Positions 34,525 through 42,990 of a stretch of DNA of 43,820 nt are shown piece by piece. The position numbers and the translations under genes are program-made. The DNA is taken from assembly GCA_025937785.1 (NCBI GenBank), contig JAICQQ010000050.1, positions 1 to 43,820 on the forward strand, given 5' to 3'. A model generated the notes under the pieces. The model was not told the origin of the DNA, searched no databases, and worked only from the letters and a program-made list of their open reading frames with translations. The first letter of the stretch is position 1; each line of letters opens with the position of its first letter. The DNA comes from Polyangiaceae bacterium. Its GTDB lineage: Bacteria > Myxococcota_A > Polyangia > Polyangiales > Polyangiaceae.

Positions 34525-34574
34525 GCTGGAACGTCGGGCAATGTACTACCATTCTTACGCAAAGGCTCTGAGAA

Positions 34575-34591
34575 TGCGCTAGCTTAGCGCA
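34575..34591. promoter_or_regulatory. Inverted repeat just before start codon
   Basis: TGCGCTA (34575-34581) and TAGCGCA (34585-34591) form a perfect 7-bp inverted repeat around GCT, ending two bases before the ATG at 34594. It covers the place where a ribosome site should be. It may be an operator in the divergent promoter region or a hairpin that limits translation. Confidence 0.4.
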
Positions 34592-34593
34592 TC

Positions 34594-35547
34594 ATGCGTC
34601 GCTGGCTCCGCCCCTTGTGCCTCGCACTGCTGCTCGGCACGGGAAGCCCGATCGAGTCCGCGCACGCCCAGGATGCAGCGGAGCTGCAAGCCGCGCGGGA
34701 CAAGTTCCAGAAGGCGCTCGCGCTGCAAACCGGCGGGGACTGGGCAGGGGCGCTCGCACTCTTGAAGGAGGTCGCTGCCGTGCGCTCGACGCCGCAAGTG
34801 CGCTTCAACATCGCCCTGTGCGAAGAGAACTTGGGGCAGTTGGTGGCGGCCGTGGGGGACTACGAACTCGCCGCCGCAGACGCGCGCGCGGCCGACGAAA
34901 CCGAAGTCGTCGAACAAGCCGCCCGGCGTCTCGACGAACTCAAGGGGCGCGTCCCGAAGGTCGTGGTCGAGCGCGGAGCCAACGCGGATACCGCGACCAT
35001 CACACTGGATGGAGTGGCGTTGGGCGATCAGGTGATTGGCAAGTCCATGAACGTCGATCCCGGCCCGCACGTGATCACCGCGCGCGCCATCGGGTTCGAC
35101 AGCTTTCGCGCGACCGTGCGCGTCGACGAGGCCGAAACCAAGACTATCGTCGTCTCGCTGACGCCCATCACGCAGCCAAAACCAGCAGCGTTGCCAGCAC
35201 CCAGCGGCACGGCGATCGAGCCGCGCCCCCCCATCGCTGCGTACGTCGCGGGTGGCATCGGCGTCGCGTCGTTGATCACCGCGGGTGTCATGTACGGCTT
35301 GGCCCAGAGCGCGAACAAAGATCTCGAGCGCGCTTGCGATGGTTTGTCGTGTCCGGAAAACATGCAGGACACCGGCGATCGGGGCGAGACCTACACGACG
35401 CTCACCAACGTGGGTCTCGGGGTCGGCGCCCTCGGCGTGGGGCTCGGAGTCGTGTTCTACGTCACCCACGAGCGCGAGACTGCCAGCGGGTTTCGACCGG
35501 GGGCGCCGGGCTCGGTCGCTGGCTGGAGCTACGTCGGGCGCTTTTAG
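34594..35547 (+). CDS. Exported TPR/PEGA-like membrane protein
   Basis: A 317-residue protein with a signal peptide (MRRWLRPLCLALLLGTGSPIESAHAQ), TPR-like helices (ARDKFQKALALQTGGDWAGALALLKEV, VRFNIALCEENLGQLVAAVGDYELAA), a PEGA-like beta domain (ATITLDGVALGDQVIGKSMNVDPGPH...ARAIGFDSFRATVRVDEAETKTIVV), a Pro/Ala linker, and two C-terminal membrane segments (AAYVAGGIGVASLITAGVMYGLA and VGLGVGALGVGLGVVFYVT) with paired Cys in the loop between them. This arrangement is common in Myxococcota; the role is unknown. The inverted repeat at 34575-34591 abuts its start. It ends four bases before the convergent kinase gene. Confidence 0.82.
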   Translation: MRRWLRPLCLALLLGTGSPIESAHAQDAAELQAARDKFQKALALQTGGDWAGALALLKEVAAVRSTPQVRFNIALCEENLGQLVAAVGDYELAAADARAADETEVVEQAARRLDELKGRVPKVVVERGANADTATITLDGVALGDQVIGKSMNVDPGPHVITARAIGFDSFRATVRVDEAETKTIVVSLTPITQPKPAALPAPSGTAIEPRPPIAAYVAGGIGVASLITAGVMYGLAQSANKDLERACDGLSCPENMQDTGDRGETYTTLTNVGLGVGALGVGLGVVFYVTHERETASGFRPGAPGSVAGWSYVGRF

Positions 35548-35550
35548 GCT

Positions 35551-37083
35551 CTAGAAGCCCGGCGTTCGAATCGGTGAGATCGGTGCGCTGGAGCTCGGGG
35601 CGGCCTGCTCCTTTTTCTTCTTTGGCAACGCTCGCGCGGGCGCGGGGTTACTGCTCGCCGCCGCGGGGACGTCTTCGACGGGCGCGACAGCGTCGAGCGG
35701 CTCCGCCTGTCCCTGCGCAGCCTCGGGCTCGGCGGGAGGGGCGGGCATTGCCACCTCGGGGGCGCTCGCCGCGGGCTTGCGCGTCGCCACGCCGAGCGGA
35801 TCCGCTGGTTCGTTGGCGCGCGTCATCACGAACAGACCCACGCCTCCGGCGGCCACCAGCACGGCGGCGGTCATCATCGTCGCCAGCACCCGTCGCGATC
35901 CGAACGCGCTGAAGTCGGTGCCGCTGACCCGACTCGGCGCCACGCCCGAAAGCGACGAATCCACGTCTGCCCGCTGCGCCCCGGGCAGACCGCCGGAACT
36001 CTCGGAAGCGGGCGGAACGCTGTAGCGCGGTTCGACCACCGTCTTGGCGCTGTCGATGTCTTCCGGGGAGCTCGCCGTCGCGCCGGGGCGTACCTCGGCG
36101 TGCGCGGCGTCCGCGATCTCGAGCGCAGCGCGAATGGCGTTGCGTCGCTTCTCGACACGATCGGCCATCAGCGACTTGATGAACTCGGCGACCTCGTCGT
36201 CCGTGGCAGCTTGCACCACGCCCCGCAGCGCTTTGAACATGTCGTTGGCCGACGCGAAGCGTTTGGCAGGCTCTTTGGCGATCGCCTGCATCACCACCGT
36301 TTCGAGCGCGGGGTTGTAACCATGGACGAGGCGGTGCGGGGCCTTCGCCGGTTCAGGCGAGGTGATGTTCTGGACCGTCTCGGCTTGCTCATCACCCTTG
36401 AACGGGTGTGTGCCCGTGGTGAGCATGTACAGCAGGATGCCGACGGCGAAGATGTCGGTACGTCGATCGATCGGCTCGCCTTTCAGCTGCTCCGGCGACA
36501 TGTACGCGATCTTGCCTTTGAGCTGACCGGCCTCGGTCTCGGCGGAGAGGCGGCTGGTGGCCTTCGCGACCCCGAAGTCGACCAACTTCACCACGCCGTC
36601 GTAGCTCACGAGTACGTTCTGAGGGGTGACGTCACGATGCACGAGCCCCACGAGCGCCCCCGTCTCGTCTTTCAACTCGTGCGCCGCGTGCAGCCCGCGC
36701 AGCGCCTGAAGCATGATGGCGACCGCTATCGCCTGGGGGATGCCGCCGCGCTTGGCGGCGTAGTGCATGATCACGTTGAGCGGCTCGCCGTCCACCCACT
36801 CCATCACGAGATACAGGATGTGATCCTGTTCCCCGAGATCCAGGGTCTCGACGACATGCGGGTGGCGCACCTGCGACGCCAGCGACGCCTCGTCGAGAAA
36901 CATCCTCTCGAAGCTCGGCTCGTCGATCATCGCCGGCAGCATGGTCTTGATGGCGACCAGCTTCTGAAAGCCGCGCGTCCCCTTCAGGCGCGCCGCCCAA
37001 ACCATCGCCATCCCACCCTTGGCGATGGGCATCAAAAGCTCGTAACGCCCCAGCTCTTGGCCGGGCAGCACCTCGTTCAACAT
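35551..37083 (-). CDS. Membrane-bound Ser/Thr protein kinase (PknB-like)
   Basis: A 510-residue eukaryotic-like kinase. Gly-rich loop IAKGGMAMVW (20-29), VAIK with Lys46, catalytic loop HRDVTPQN (149-156), DFG (169-171), APE equivalent MSPEQ (195-199) and RTDIFAVGILLYMLTTGTHPF. All catalytic residues are present. After the kinase domain come a juxtamembrane Ser/Pro region, one membrane segment (about 398-420) and a short external Ala/Pro tail with no PASTA domain, ending in a basic KKKK stretch. It may phosphorylate FHA partners such as the FHA-GGDEF protein, though this is inference. The ATG at 37083 fits the family. Confidence 0.94.
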   Translation of the reverse strand: MLNEVLPGQELGRYELLMPIAKGGMAMVWAARLKGTRGFQKLVAIKTMLPAMIDEPSFERMFLDEASLASQVRHPHVVETLDLGEQDHILYLVMEWVDGEPLNVIMHYAAKRGGIPQAIAVAIMLQALRGLHAAHELKDETGALVGLVHRDVTPQNVLVSYDGVVKLVDFGVAKATSRLSAETEAGQLKGKIAYMSPEQLKGEPIDRRTDIFAVGILLYMLTTGTHPFKGDEQAETVQNITSPEPAKAPHRLVHGYNPALETVVMQAIAKEPAKRFASANDMFKALRGVVQAATDDEVAEFIKSLMADRVEKRRNAIRAALEIADAAHAEVRPGATASSPEDIDSAKTVVEPRYSVPPASESSGGLPGAQRADVDSSLSGVAPSRVSGTDFSAFGSRRVLATMMTAAVLVAAGGVGLFVMTRANEPADPLGVATRKPAASAPEVAMPAPPAEPEAAQGQAEPLDAVAPVEDVPAAASSNPAPARALPKKKKEQAAPSSSAPISPIRTPGF

Positions 37084-37450
37084 CCGCTGCTCGTTTCCCG
37101 CACAGCGGCTAACCTGGCGCTACCGCTGCCACAAGCACCGGCGTCGGGTTGGAGAGACACCCCAGAATTCATCAATAACTCGTGATCGAAAGCCTTCCCA
37201 CTATAGCCGAGCGGGTGCGGCACCGCCCGCATCCTGGTCCCTAGTTCGGTGGCCTGCATCCAGTTCTTGCATCCTCCGCTACAATCACCTCCAACGACAG
37301 CCCTACATTGTACCACATACCCCGATTCCCACGTACCCGGCGCATGCTCAAAACTTGCGTTCTTCGCCCTGCTGGACGATCTCGGCTAGCCGCGGCAGAT
37401 CCAGCCACGCCCTTCCCATGGACCAGCGCCCTGCTGCTCGCTCGACATGC
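37084..37450. other. Intergenic region between divergent kinase and glycosyltransferase genes
   Basis: 367 bases with no gene recognised. It must hold the promoters for both flanking genes. It is less GC-rich than its surroundings at about 37160-37330. No convincing -35/-10 pair, terminator or structured RNA was found. Confidence 0.5.
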
Positions 37451-38782
37451 ATGAAACACTCGGTGCTGATGGTTTACGACAGGTTCCCTCCCTTCAATGT
37501 CAGTGGGACCGCAAGGGCGTTTCATTTTGCGAAGGAGCTTCCGCTTCATGGTTGGACCCCAATCGTGCTCACCGGCCACCCCGGACCTGCGGACTCACGA
37601 GACCCGTCTCCGCTCGCGCAATTGCCTCCAGAGGTACGGGTCTTGCGAGCACGGCCGTGGCTCACACCGAGCAAGGATCAGCTGGCGCTCTGGTTCAACC
37701 GAAAGCGCACGACGCCACGCCCGGCTGAGCCAGCTATCGCTCCCGGCGCTCCGCGCGCAGGGTCGCGCCGGGTCTTCACTCGGGGCTCGTGGGCCTGGCG
37801 CCTGACGGGTCTGCCCATGTGGATGCTCGAATGGCACCTCGACTGGGCGCCGGCGGCCTTGCTCCGCGCGCTCGGCGATGCCGACGTGCGGCGGGCAGAT
37901 CTGGTGTGGGTGAGCGCGCCCCATGTGAGGAATCTGTTCGTCGGCGAAGCGCTGAGTCGTCTCTTGCGCAAGCCGCTGGTGGTCGACCTCAGAGATCCCT
38001 GGACTTACGGCAGCTTGTGGCTGCCACGGGGAGAGTTGGTCGCTCGAGTCGAGCGGGCCCGAGCCCGTCGCATCCTGTCACGAGCGGCCCGCGTCGTCGT
38101 CACGAGCCCATTGACTCGAGCGCAGATGGAACGACGCTTTCCGCACGCGCGCTTCGTCACCATCACCAACGGCTTCACGATCGGCGAGCCGATCCAGCCG
38201 TTGCGAGAGGTTGCCCCCGGCAAGTGTTTGTTCCGCTACATCGGCGTGCTGAACGAGCGCCGCAAGCCCGATCCGTTGCTCGAGGGCTGGGCGATCGCTT
38301 GCAAGACACCCGGGCTGCGCGAGAAGCTGCACCTGGAGTTCGTGGGCGGCATGGCCGGCCACGAGAGGCACATCTCGCGCCTCGGGCTCGAGGACGTGGT
38401 CAGCACGCGGGGTCCCGTCTCGTTCGGCGACAGCTTGCGCCTGATGCGCGGCAGCGACGTCAACGTCGTGTTGCAAACCATCAGCGAAGGGCAAGACGTC
38501 ATCGCTGGAAAGACCTTCGAGTATCTGGCAGCCGGCAAACCGGTGCTCGGAGTCGTCTCCGAGAATGGCGGAGATGCCTGGCTCCTCGAACGCGTCGGCG
38601 GTGCCCACCTCGCCCGCTACGACGATCCGGAACGCATCGCCGCCGCCATTCGGGCCTGCGTCCAGGACGTCGAACGAGGCGCTCCAGGTCCGGACCCGGA
38701 ACGGCTCGCCGCCTTCGACCGCCGGCGACTGGCCGCTACACTCGCCGAGCTCTTGGACGAAGTGCGCCTGGAATCCCGCTAA
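37451..38782 (+). CDS. GT4-like glycosyltransferase
   Basis: A 443-residue glycosyltransferase of the GT-B fold. It begins HSVLMVYDRFPPFNVSGTARAFHFAKEL, then VVDLRDPWTYG, a linker region (ARARRILSRAARVVVTSPLTRAQMERRFPHARFVTITNGF), and the donor-binding C-terminal half with LFRYIGVLNERRKPDPLLEGW, LEFVGG, and SDVNVVLQTISEGQDVIAGKTFEYLAAGKPVLGV. The EYLAAGKPV block is typical of GT4 enzymes of polysaccharide or glycolipid assembly. Donor and acceptor sugars are unknown. The ATG at 37451 fits the family start. Convergent with the METTL9-like gene. Confidence 0.88.
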   Translation: MKHSVLMVYDRFPPFNVSGTARAFHFAKELPLHGWTPIVLTGHPGPADSRDPSPLAQLPPEVRVLRARPWLTPSKDQLALWFNRKRTTPRPAEPAIAPGAPRAGSRRVFTRGSWAWRLTGLPMWMLEWHLDWAPAALLRALGDADVRRADLVWVSAPHVRNLFVGEALSRLLRKPLVVDLRDPWTYGSLWLPRGELVARVERARARRILSRAARVVVTSPLTRAQMERRFPHARFVTITNGFTIGEPIQPLREVAPGKCLFRYIGVLNERRKPDPLLEGWAIACKTPGLREKLHLEFVGGMAGHERHISRLGLEDVVSTRGPVSFGDSLRLMRGSDVNVVLQTISEGQDVIAGKTFEYLAAGKPVLGVVSENGGDAWLLERVGGAHLARYDDPERIAAAIRACVQDVERGAPGPDPERLAAFDRRRLAATLAELLDEVRLESR

Positions 38783-38794
38783 TTGCGCAGGTGT

Positions 38795-38817
38795 GCGCCT
38801 TCAGAGGAGCAAGGCGC
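38795..38817. terminator. Possible bidirectional hairpin between convergent genes
   Basis: GCGCCTT (38795-38801) and AAGGCGC (38811-38817) form a perfect 7-bp stem with a 9-base loop between the glycosyltransferase and METTL9-like genes, partly inside the latter's last codons. There is no T-run, so it is only a weak terminator candidate. Confidence 0.3.
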
Positions 38818-39646
38818 GCCCGCGCGCCCGGCACACGAGCACGACATCGTCGAGTTCGTAGAGCGCGCGTTTGGCATCGCCGCCCGACAGGTACGGCGCC
38901 CGCGTGATCACCTCGACGTCGAGACCGAGGGGCTCGATCACCCGTTCACAGAGTTGCCCCACGGCCGTCTCCCAGTCGGAACCGGTTAGCGGCAGATGCT
39001 CGCTCGGCTCTTGGCTCGAGCCACCGTCGTAGACGAACGGCCGGTAAGGCAAGACCAGCGCCAGCAGCAAGAGTCCGCGATCGGTCAGCCCTGCTCTGAG
39101 GTTGCCCAAGAGCGTCAGCGGACGATCGCAACGATCGAGCACGTTCAGACACGCGATCGCGTCGTAGGGTGACTCCGGCACCCCGAGCGTGCTGACGTCC
39201 TGGCGAAAACACCGAAAACCTCGCCGCCGCAGGCGGAACGCCATCGCGCTCGACATCTCCGTCGTGGCCACGCTCTCGAAGAGCGGCGCGAGCGCGCGCG
39301 TGACGTCGCCGTTGCCGGCCCCCACATCGAGCAGCCGAGCACCTTCTGCGCGGTCCAGCGGTGCTTGCTCGAGCAAATAGCGCCATTGCTCCGTCCCGAG
39401 CACGTGCATCGGATAGATGTTCAAGAGCCCGTTGATGTCGAAGTCGGAGAGATATCCGCGCAGCACCCGGTGCACCCCTGTCACGAAGCGACCGTGGCGC
39501 TCCCGCTGCGCTCGCTCGAGGTACGCCCGGAGCGAAGCGTCTCGACCGAGCTGGACGAAGCGGTCCCTGAAGGCCGGCGGCAGCTTGTCCAGCCGACATC
39601 CGTAGCGAAGCCCGAGACCGGCGATCTGAGACTCGAAGCTATCCAT
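38801..39646 (-). CDS. METTL9/DREV-like methyltransferase (possible protein-histidine methyltransferase)
   Basis: A 281-residue class I SAM-dependent methyltransferase that matches animal METTL9 (DREV family) along nearly its whole length, by memory of the human protein. Blocks: DINGLLNIYPMHVL before the core (human SINGLLGRGSMFVF), SAM motif I LLDVGAGNGD (105-114), VATTEMSSAMAFRLRRRGFR, CLNVLDRCDRPLTLL (166-180; human CLNLLDRCDQPLTLL), LALVLPYRPFV (195-205), EPSEHLPLTGSDWE and TRAPYLSGGD (248-257). Animal METTL9 methylates the N1 (pros) nitrogen of histidine in HxH motifs; whether this one does is inference. There is no signal peptide or membrane segment. The ATG at 39646 lies seven bases after the DNA methyltransferase stop, so the two are probably one transcript. 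The methyltransferase fold is certain, the family call likely. Confidence 0.85.
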   Translation of the reverse strand: MDSFESQIAGLGLRYGCRLDKLPPAFRDRFVQLGRDASLRAYLERAQRERHGRFVTGVHRVLRGYLSDFDINGLLNIYPMHVLGTEQWRYLLEQAPLDRAEGARLLDVGAGNGDVTRALAPLFESVATTEMSSAMAFRLRRRGFRCFRQDVSTLGVPESPYDAIACLNVLDRCDRPLTLLGNLRAGLTDRGLLLLALVLPYRPFVYDGGSSQEPSEHLPLTGSDWETAVGQLCERVIEPLGLDVEVITRAPYLSGGDAKRALYELDDVVLVCRARGRALLL

Positions 39647-39653
39647 CGGTGAA

Positions 39654-40796
39654 CTAGGCCTGCGCGGCGCCCTTGGACTTGGAGAGCCGGTGCCGCGCCA
39701 GCTGGCATAGCTCGGGGTCGCGTTCGATCGCAAGACAGCGGCGCGCAGTTTCTTGCGCCGCCACCGCGGTGCTGCCGCTGCCCGCGAACGGATCCAAGAC
39801 CAGACTGCCCGGTCGCGTGCAGAGCTCGATCAGTGTGCGCATCAGCTTGACAGGTTTCTGCGCTTCGACGAGGCCAGCTTCTCCAGGATCGAAGCTGGCC
39901 TCGATCACATTGTCGACGCCGCCGGTTTGCGCCTCGAAGCGCTCCAGGTTCCACGCGCCGACGCCGTGGTCGAGCACGTTGTCGGCGATGGTCACGCGAT
40001 ACGGCTTGAAGCACCAGATGATCGGCTCGAAAGTAGGGCGCAGGTTGCCCACGCGCCAACCCTGCCACGCGGCTGCTTCTGCGAGCTCACCGCGGCGTTG
40101 AAACACGACGCTCAAGCGCTGCGCGCGCAGCACTCCTCGCGCCCGGCGCCACGCGAGCAGATCACGCAGGTTGAACCCGGCGTCCTCGAGCGCGACCACG
40201 CAACGCGGTGCCAGCCGGCGTCCAGCGAACAGCATGGCGGCGCCGCCAGGCTTCAGCACCCTGAGCCATTCCCCAGCCCACGAGCTGCACCACTGGTAGT
40301 ACTCCAGCGGGATGTTGCGATCGGCGCTCGACCAACCGTTGATGGGTTTGCGTCGTCGCTTGAAGACGGCTCCAGCGCGCCCCTGCGCCGCGCTCTGTCC
40401 CATGTAGGCAGAGTTGGTGTTGTCATGCAGCACGTCCCAGTCCTCGAGCCCGATCCCGTAGGGGATGTCACTCAAGATCATGTCGACGCTGTCCGAAGGC
40501 AGCTGCTTGACGTGTTCGATTGAGTCTGCGCACACGATACCGTCTTCGACGTGGGGAGCCTTGACTCGATCGGTCCGCGCGTTCGGGCGACGGCTCGTCG
40601 CCACGACTCGTGCCAGAATGCTGCGCCCCTCGGCGCTGAGCGGGGCGCTCCCCGCGCGTTGCCGTCGGAGCAGCGTCACGGGCACGCCGAGCTTACGTGC
40701 CAGCGCCTCGTCACTCAGGCCCGTGAGCTCACGCACCTGCTCGATCAGATTCGGAGCGTTCGCCGCTCCTGGTCCGCGTCCAGCCGATCGACTCAT
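39654..40796 (-). CDS. DNA methyltransferase with N-terminal helix-turn-helix
   Basis: A 380-residue amino-group DNA methyltransferase (N6-adenine or N4-cytosine). Residues 14-66 look like an HTH (NLIEQVRELTGLSDEALARKLGVPVTLLRRQRAG). Motif IV SDIPYG (109-114), a variant of DPPY, comes before motif I DPFAGSGST (335-343), so it is of the beta class. Between them are family blocks AGAVFKRRRKPINGWSSAD, EYYQWCSSWAGEWLRVLKPGG and NLRPTFEPIIWCFKPYRV. No restriction enzyme is encoded beside it, so it appears to be an orphan. The start is the ATG at 40796; the frame is open to 40970 but that part has no similarity. The downstream METTL9-like gene begins seven bases after its stop. Confidence 0.9.
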   Translation of the reverse strand: MSRSAGRGPGAANAPNLIEQVRELTGLSDEALARKLGVPVTLLRRQRAGSAPLSAEGRSILARVVATSRRPNARTDRVKAPHVEDGIVCADSIEHVKQLPSDSVDMILSDIPYGIGLEDWDVLHDNTNSAYMGQSAAQGRAGAVFKRRRKPINGWSSADRNIPLEYYQWCSSWAGEWLRVLKPGGAAMLFAGRRLAPRCVVALEDAGFNLRDLLAWRRARGVLRAQRLSVVFQRRGELAEAAAWQGWRVGNLRPTFEPIIWCFKPYRVTIADNVLDHGVGAWNLERFEAQTGGVDNVIEASFDPGEAGLVEAQKPVKLMRTLIELCTRPGSLVLDPFAGSGSTAVAAQETARRCLAIERDPELCQLARHRLSKSKGAAQA

Positions 40797-41100
40797 ATCG
40801 AACTCACGAACCTCGGCGCGCGCGAAAGCACCGAGCCCGCGAGAAGCCCCGAAGAACGCCCGCAGCTCGCCCGACACGCGCCACCAATGCGGCTCCACGC
40901 CTGCGGTGCCTGACGAGTAGAATCCATGAAGTCCACACGCCGATTCAACGCCATTATCGAATAATTTCAAGAGAATTGCGGGTCGATCTCGCAGCTCGCC
41001 GTCAGTTTTTTCGGGGGATGTTCACGGGCTTGCAGCTGCCGACGCAGCTCACGGTGCTCGGCACACGCCGGCGCAACGAACCATGCTAGCCTCATGCGTA

Positions 41101-42507
41101 ATGTCAGGCGCTACTACCTCGAGGGGGCGGAGGCTGAGGGTTGCGGTCGTAGGGGCAGGACCCGCCGGTTATTACACGACGGACTTCCTGCTACGGCAGC
41201 GCGCCGTGCTAGATCTCTCGATCGAGGTCGATCTGTTCGAGCGTCTCCCCTCGCCTCACGGCCTGGTCCGTAGCGGGGTCGCACCCGATCATCAGAGCAT
41301 CAAGAAGGTCACCAAAGCTTTCGACCGCATCGCGAGCGACCCGCGCACACGCTACTTTGGCAACGTCACCGTGGGCACCGATCTGACGCACGCCGAGCTG
41401 ATGCAGCACTACGACCAGGTCGTGTACACCACGGGCGCCGCCACCGATCGCAAGCTGGGTGTCGAAGGCGAAGAGCTCGCCGGCAGTCATGCGGCTACGG
41501 CCTTCGTCGGCTGGTACAACGGGCACCCCGACTTCACCAGCGAGCGCGTCGACCTGTCGACTCCACGAGCCGTGGTCGTCGGTCTGGGCAACGTCGCCAT
41601 GGATGTGGCTCGCGTCTTGATCCAGATGCCGGCGAGCCTGGCGTCCACTGATATCACCGACTACGCCCTCGAAGCCCTCAGCAAGAGCCAGGTGCGCGAG
41701 GTCGTGCTGCTCGGGCGGCGCGGCCCCGCAGAGGCAGCGTTCAGCCCGCGCGAAATCCAGGATATCGACGAGCTCGAGGGTGTCGAGCTCACGATCGATC
41801 AGCCCGAGTCCACGCTCGCCTTGGATGCCACCTCGTTCAGCGGCGATGCTCGCAAGAACGTGGAGTTTTTGCAGTCAGTCGCGCTCCGCACCCAGCGCGA
41901 AGCGCCCCGGCGCGTGCGGCTGCGCTTTCTTTCGAGCCCCGTGGCTCTCGAAGGGACGGGTCAGGTAGAGCGCATCAAGTTGGAACGCAATCGCCTGGTA
42001 GAACGCCAAGGCCGCGTCTCAGCAGCGGGTACGGGCGAGTACGAGCTCATGAAGACCGGGCTCGTGCTGCGGTCGATTGGGTACTTCGGCAGCGCGTTGC
42101 CGGGTGTGCCCTTCGACACCACGCTGGGAGTCATTTGCAACGATCGCGGGCGTGTGACCGCGACGCCGGGTGGGGCCATCATTCCGCGCTTGTACGTGGC
42201 AGGTTGGATCAAGCGCGGACCTGTGGGGCTGATCGGGACCAACAAGACCGATGCGAAGGAGACGGTCGACCACATGCTCGCGGACGTGGAGTCCGGGCCG
42301 AGGCACAATGCCTCGCCCGCCGAGGTGATAACGAAACTGCTCAACGATCGAGGCGTGCGCGTGGTTTCGTACGCGGACTGGCGCCATCTGGACGAGCTGG
42401 AGGTCGCGGCCGGGATCCAACGCGGCAAGGTGCGCGAGAAGTTTTGGAGCGTCGCGAGCATGTTGCAGGCCTTGGACGCTAGGGCGCCGGTCGCCGCCGA
42501 CGGCTGA
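41101..42507 (+). CDS. Ferredoxin-NADP reductase, adrenodoxin-reductase type (FprA-like)
   Basis: A 468-residue FAD/NADP enzyme that would pass electrons between NADPH and ferredoxin. FAD motif VAVVGAGPAGYYTTDFLL (Gly18-Gly23), FERLPSPHGLVRSGVAPDHQSIKKV, NADP motif VVVGLGNVAMDVARVL, VVLLGRRGPAEAAFSPREI, and the C-terminal FAD block RLYVAGWIKRGPVGLIGTNKTDAKETV, all typical of the FprA/adrenodoxin reductase family. The start is the ATG at 41101; an in-frame ATG at 41083 would add six residues. It is divergent from the DNA methyltransferase. No ferredoxin gene lies in the window. Confidence 0.92.
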   Translation: MSGATTSRGRRLRVAVVGAGPAGYYTTDFLLRQRAVLDLSIEVDLFERLPSPHGLVRSGVAPDHQSIKKVTKAFDRIASDPRTRYFGNVTVGTDLTHAELMQHYDQVVYTTGAATDRKLGVEGEELAGSHAATAFVGWYNGHPDFTSERVDLSTPRAVVVGLGNVAMDVARVLIQMPASLASTDITDYALEALSKSQVREVVLLGRRGPAEAAFSPREIQDIDELEGVELTIDQPESTLALDATSFSGDARKNVEFLQSVALRTQREAPRRVRLRFLSSPVALEGTGQVERIKLERNRLVERQGRVSAAGTGEYELMKTGLVLRSIGYFGSALPGVPFDTTLGVICNDRGRVTATPGGAIIPRLYVAGWIKRGPVGLIGTNKTDAKETVDHMLADVESGPRHNASPAEVITKLLNDRGVRVVSYADWRHLDELEVAAGIQRGKVREKFWSVASMLQALDARAPVAADG

Positions 42508-42641
42508 ACTGGACGGTTGACCCATCGCCGGGGGGCATGACGACCAAACGTACACGCGGTGATAGCGCATCGTTACGGCGATGATGTTCGGACTGTCAGA
42601 CATTGTGTCGGGTCGCATTGGGAGAGAAAGTGTTCGCACGT

Positions 42642-42673
42642 GGTCAGCGGCACGCTCCCAAGCCAAGCTGACC
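42642..42673 (+). ncRNA. Possible structured RNA before a terminator
   Basis: GGTCAGC (42642-42648) pairs exactly with GCTGACC (42667-42673) around an 18-base loop, and five bases later the terminator hairpin at 42679 begins. Two adjacent hairpins ending in a T-run, in a gap with no gene, could be the 3' end of a small RNA or just the long 3' end of the reductase mRNA. No promoter is recognised. Confidence 0.3.
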
Positions 42674-42678
42674 TCAAT

Positions 42679-42716
42679 GCCCCGCCGATCCCCCCGATTG
42701 GCGGGGCGTTTTTTTT
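42679..42716 (+). terminator. Rho-independent terminator
   Basis: GCCCCGCC (42679-42686) pairs with GGCGGGGC (42700-42707) around a 13-base loop, followed after one base by eight Ts. It lies 172 bases after the reductase stop and 275 bases before the MglA-like gene, in the plus direction. It is the clearest terminator in the window. Confidence 0.85.
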
Positions 42717-42990
42717 GCTATTTCCCTTCGGGGCGATGGCGGCAGACCTTTTTTTCGCCGAACTCTGAGGGCCCGTGCGTGGCAGGTTCATTCGAAGTTT
42801 GGCGGCACGCTGAAAGGTCCGGCGAGAACAGCGAGTGAATTCGCTTAGGCCGGCCCGCAAGCCCGTGAGTAGCGCAGAAAATTGGTCCGACTCGGCCCTT
42901 GGCCCGTAGTTAGGGGTGGATGCTATGCGTCACGCTCGGAGCCAAGGCGTACCGAGCGCCCGCCGCAGCGCATGCGCCGCGAGGACCTTC

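Noticed and set aside
42559..42860. Short frames around the terminator
   Set aside because: They run through the terminator hairpin and have no plausible ribosome sites or families.
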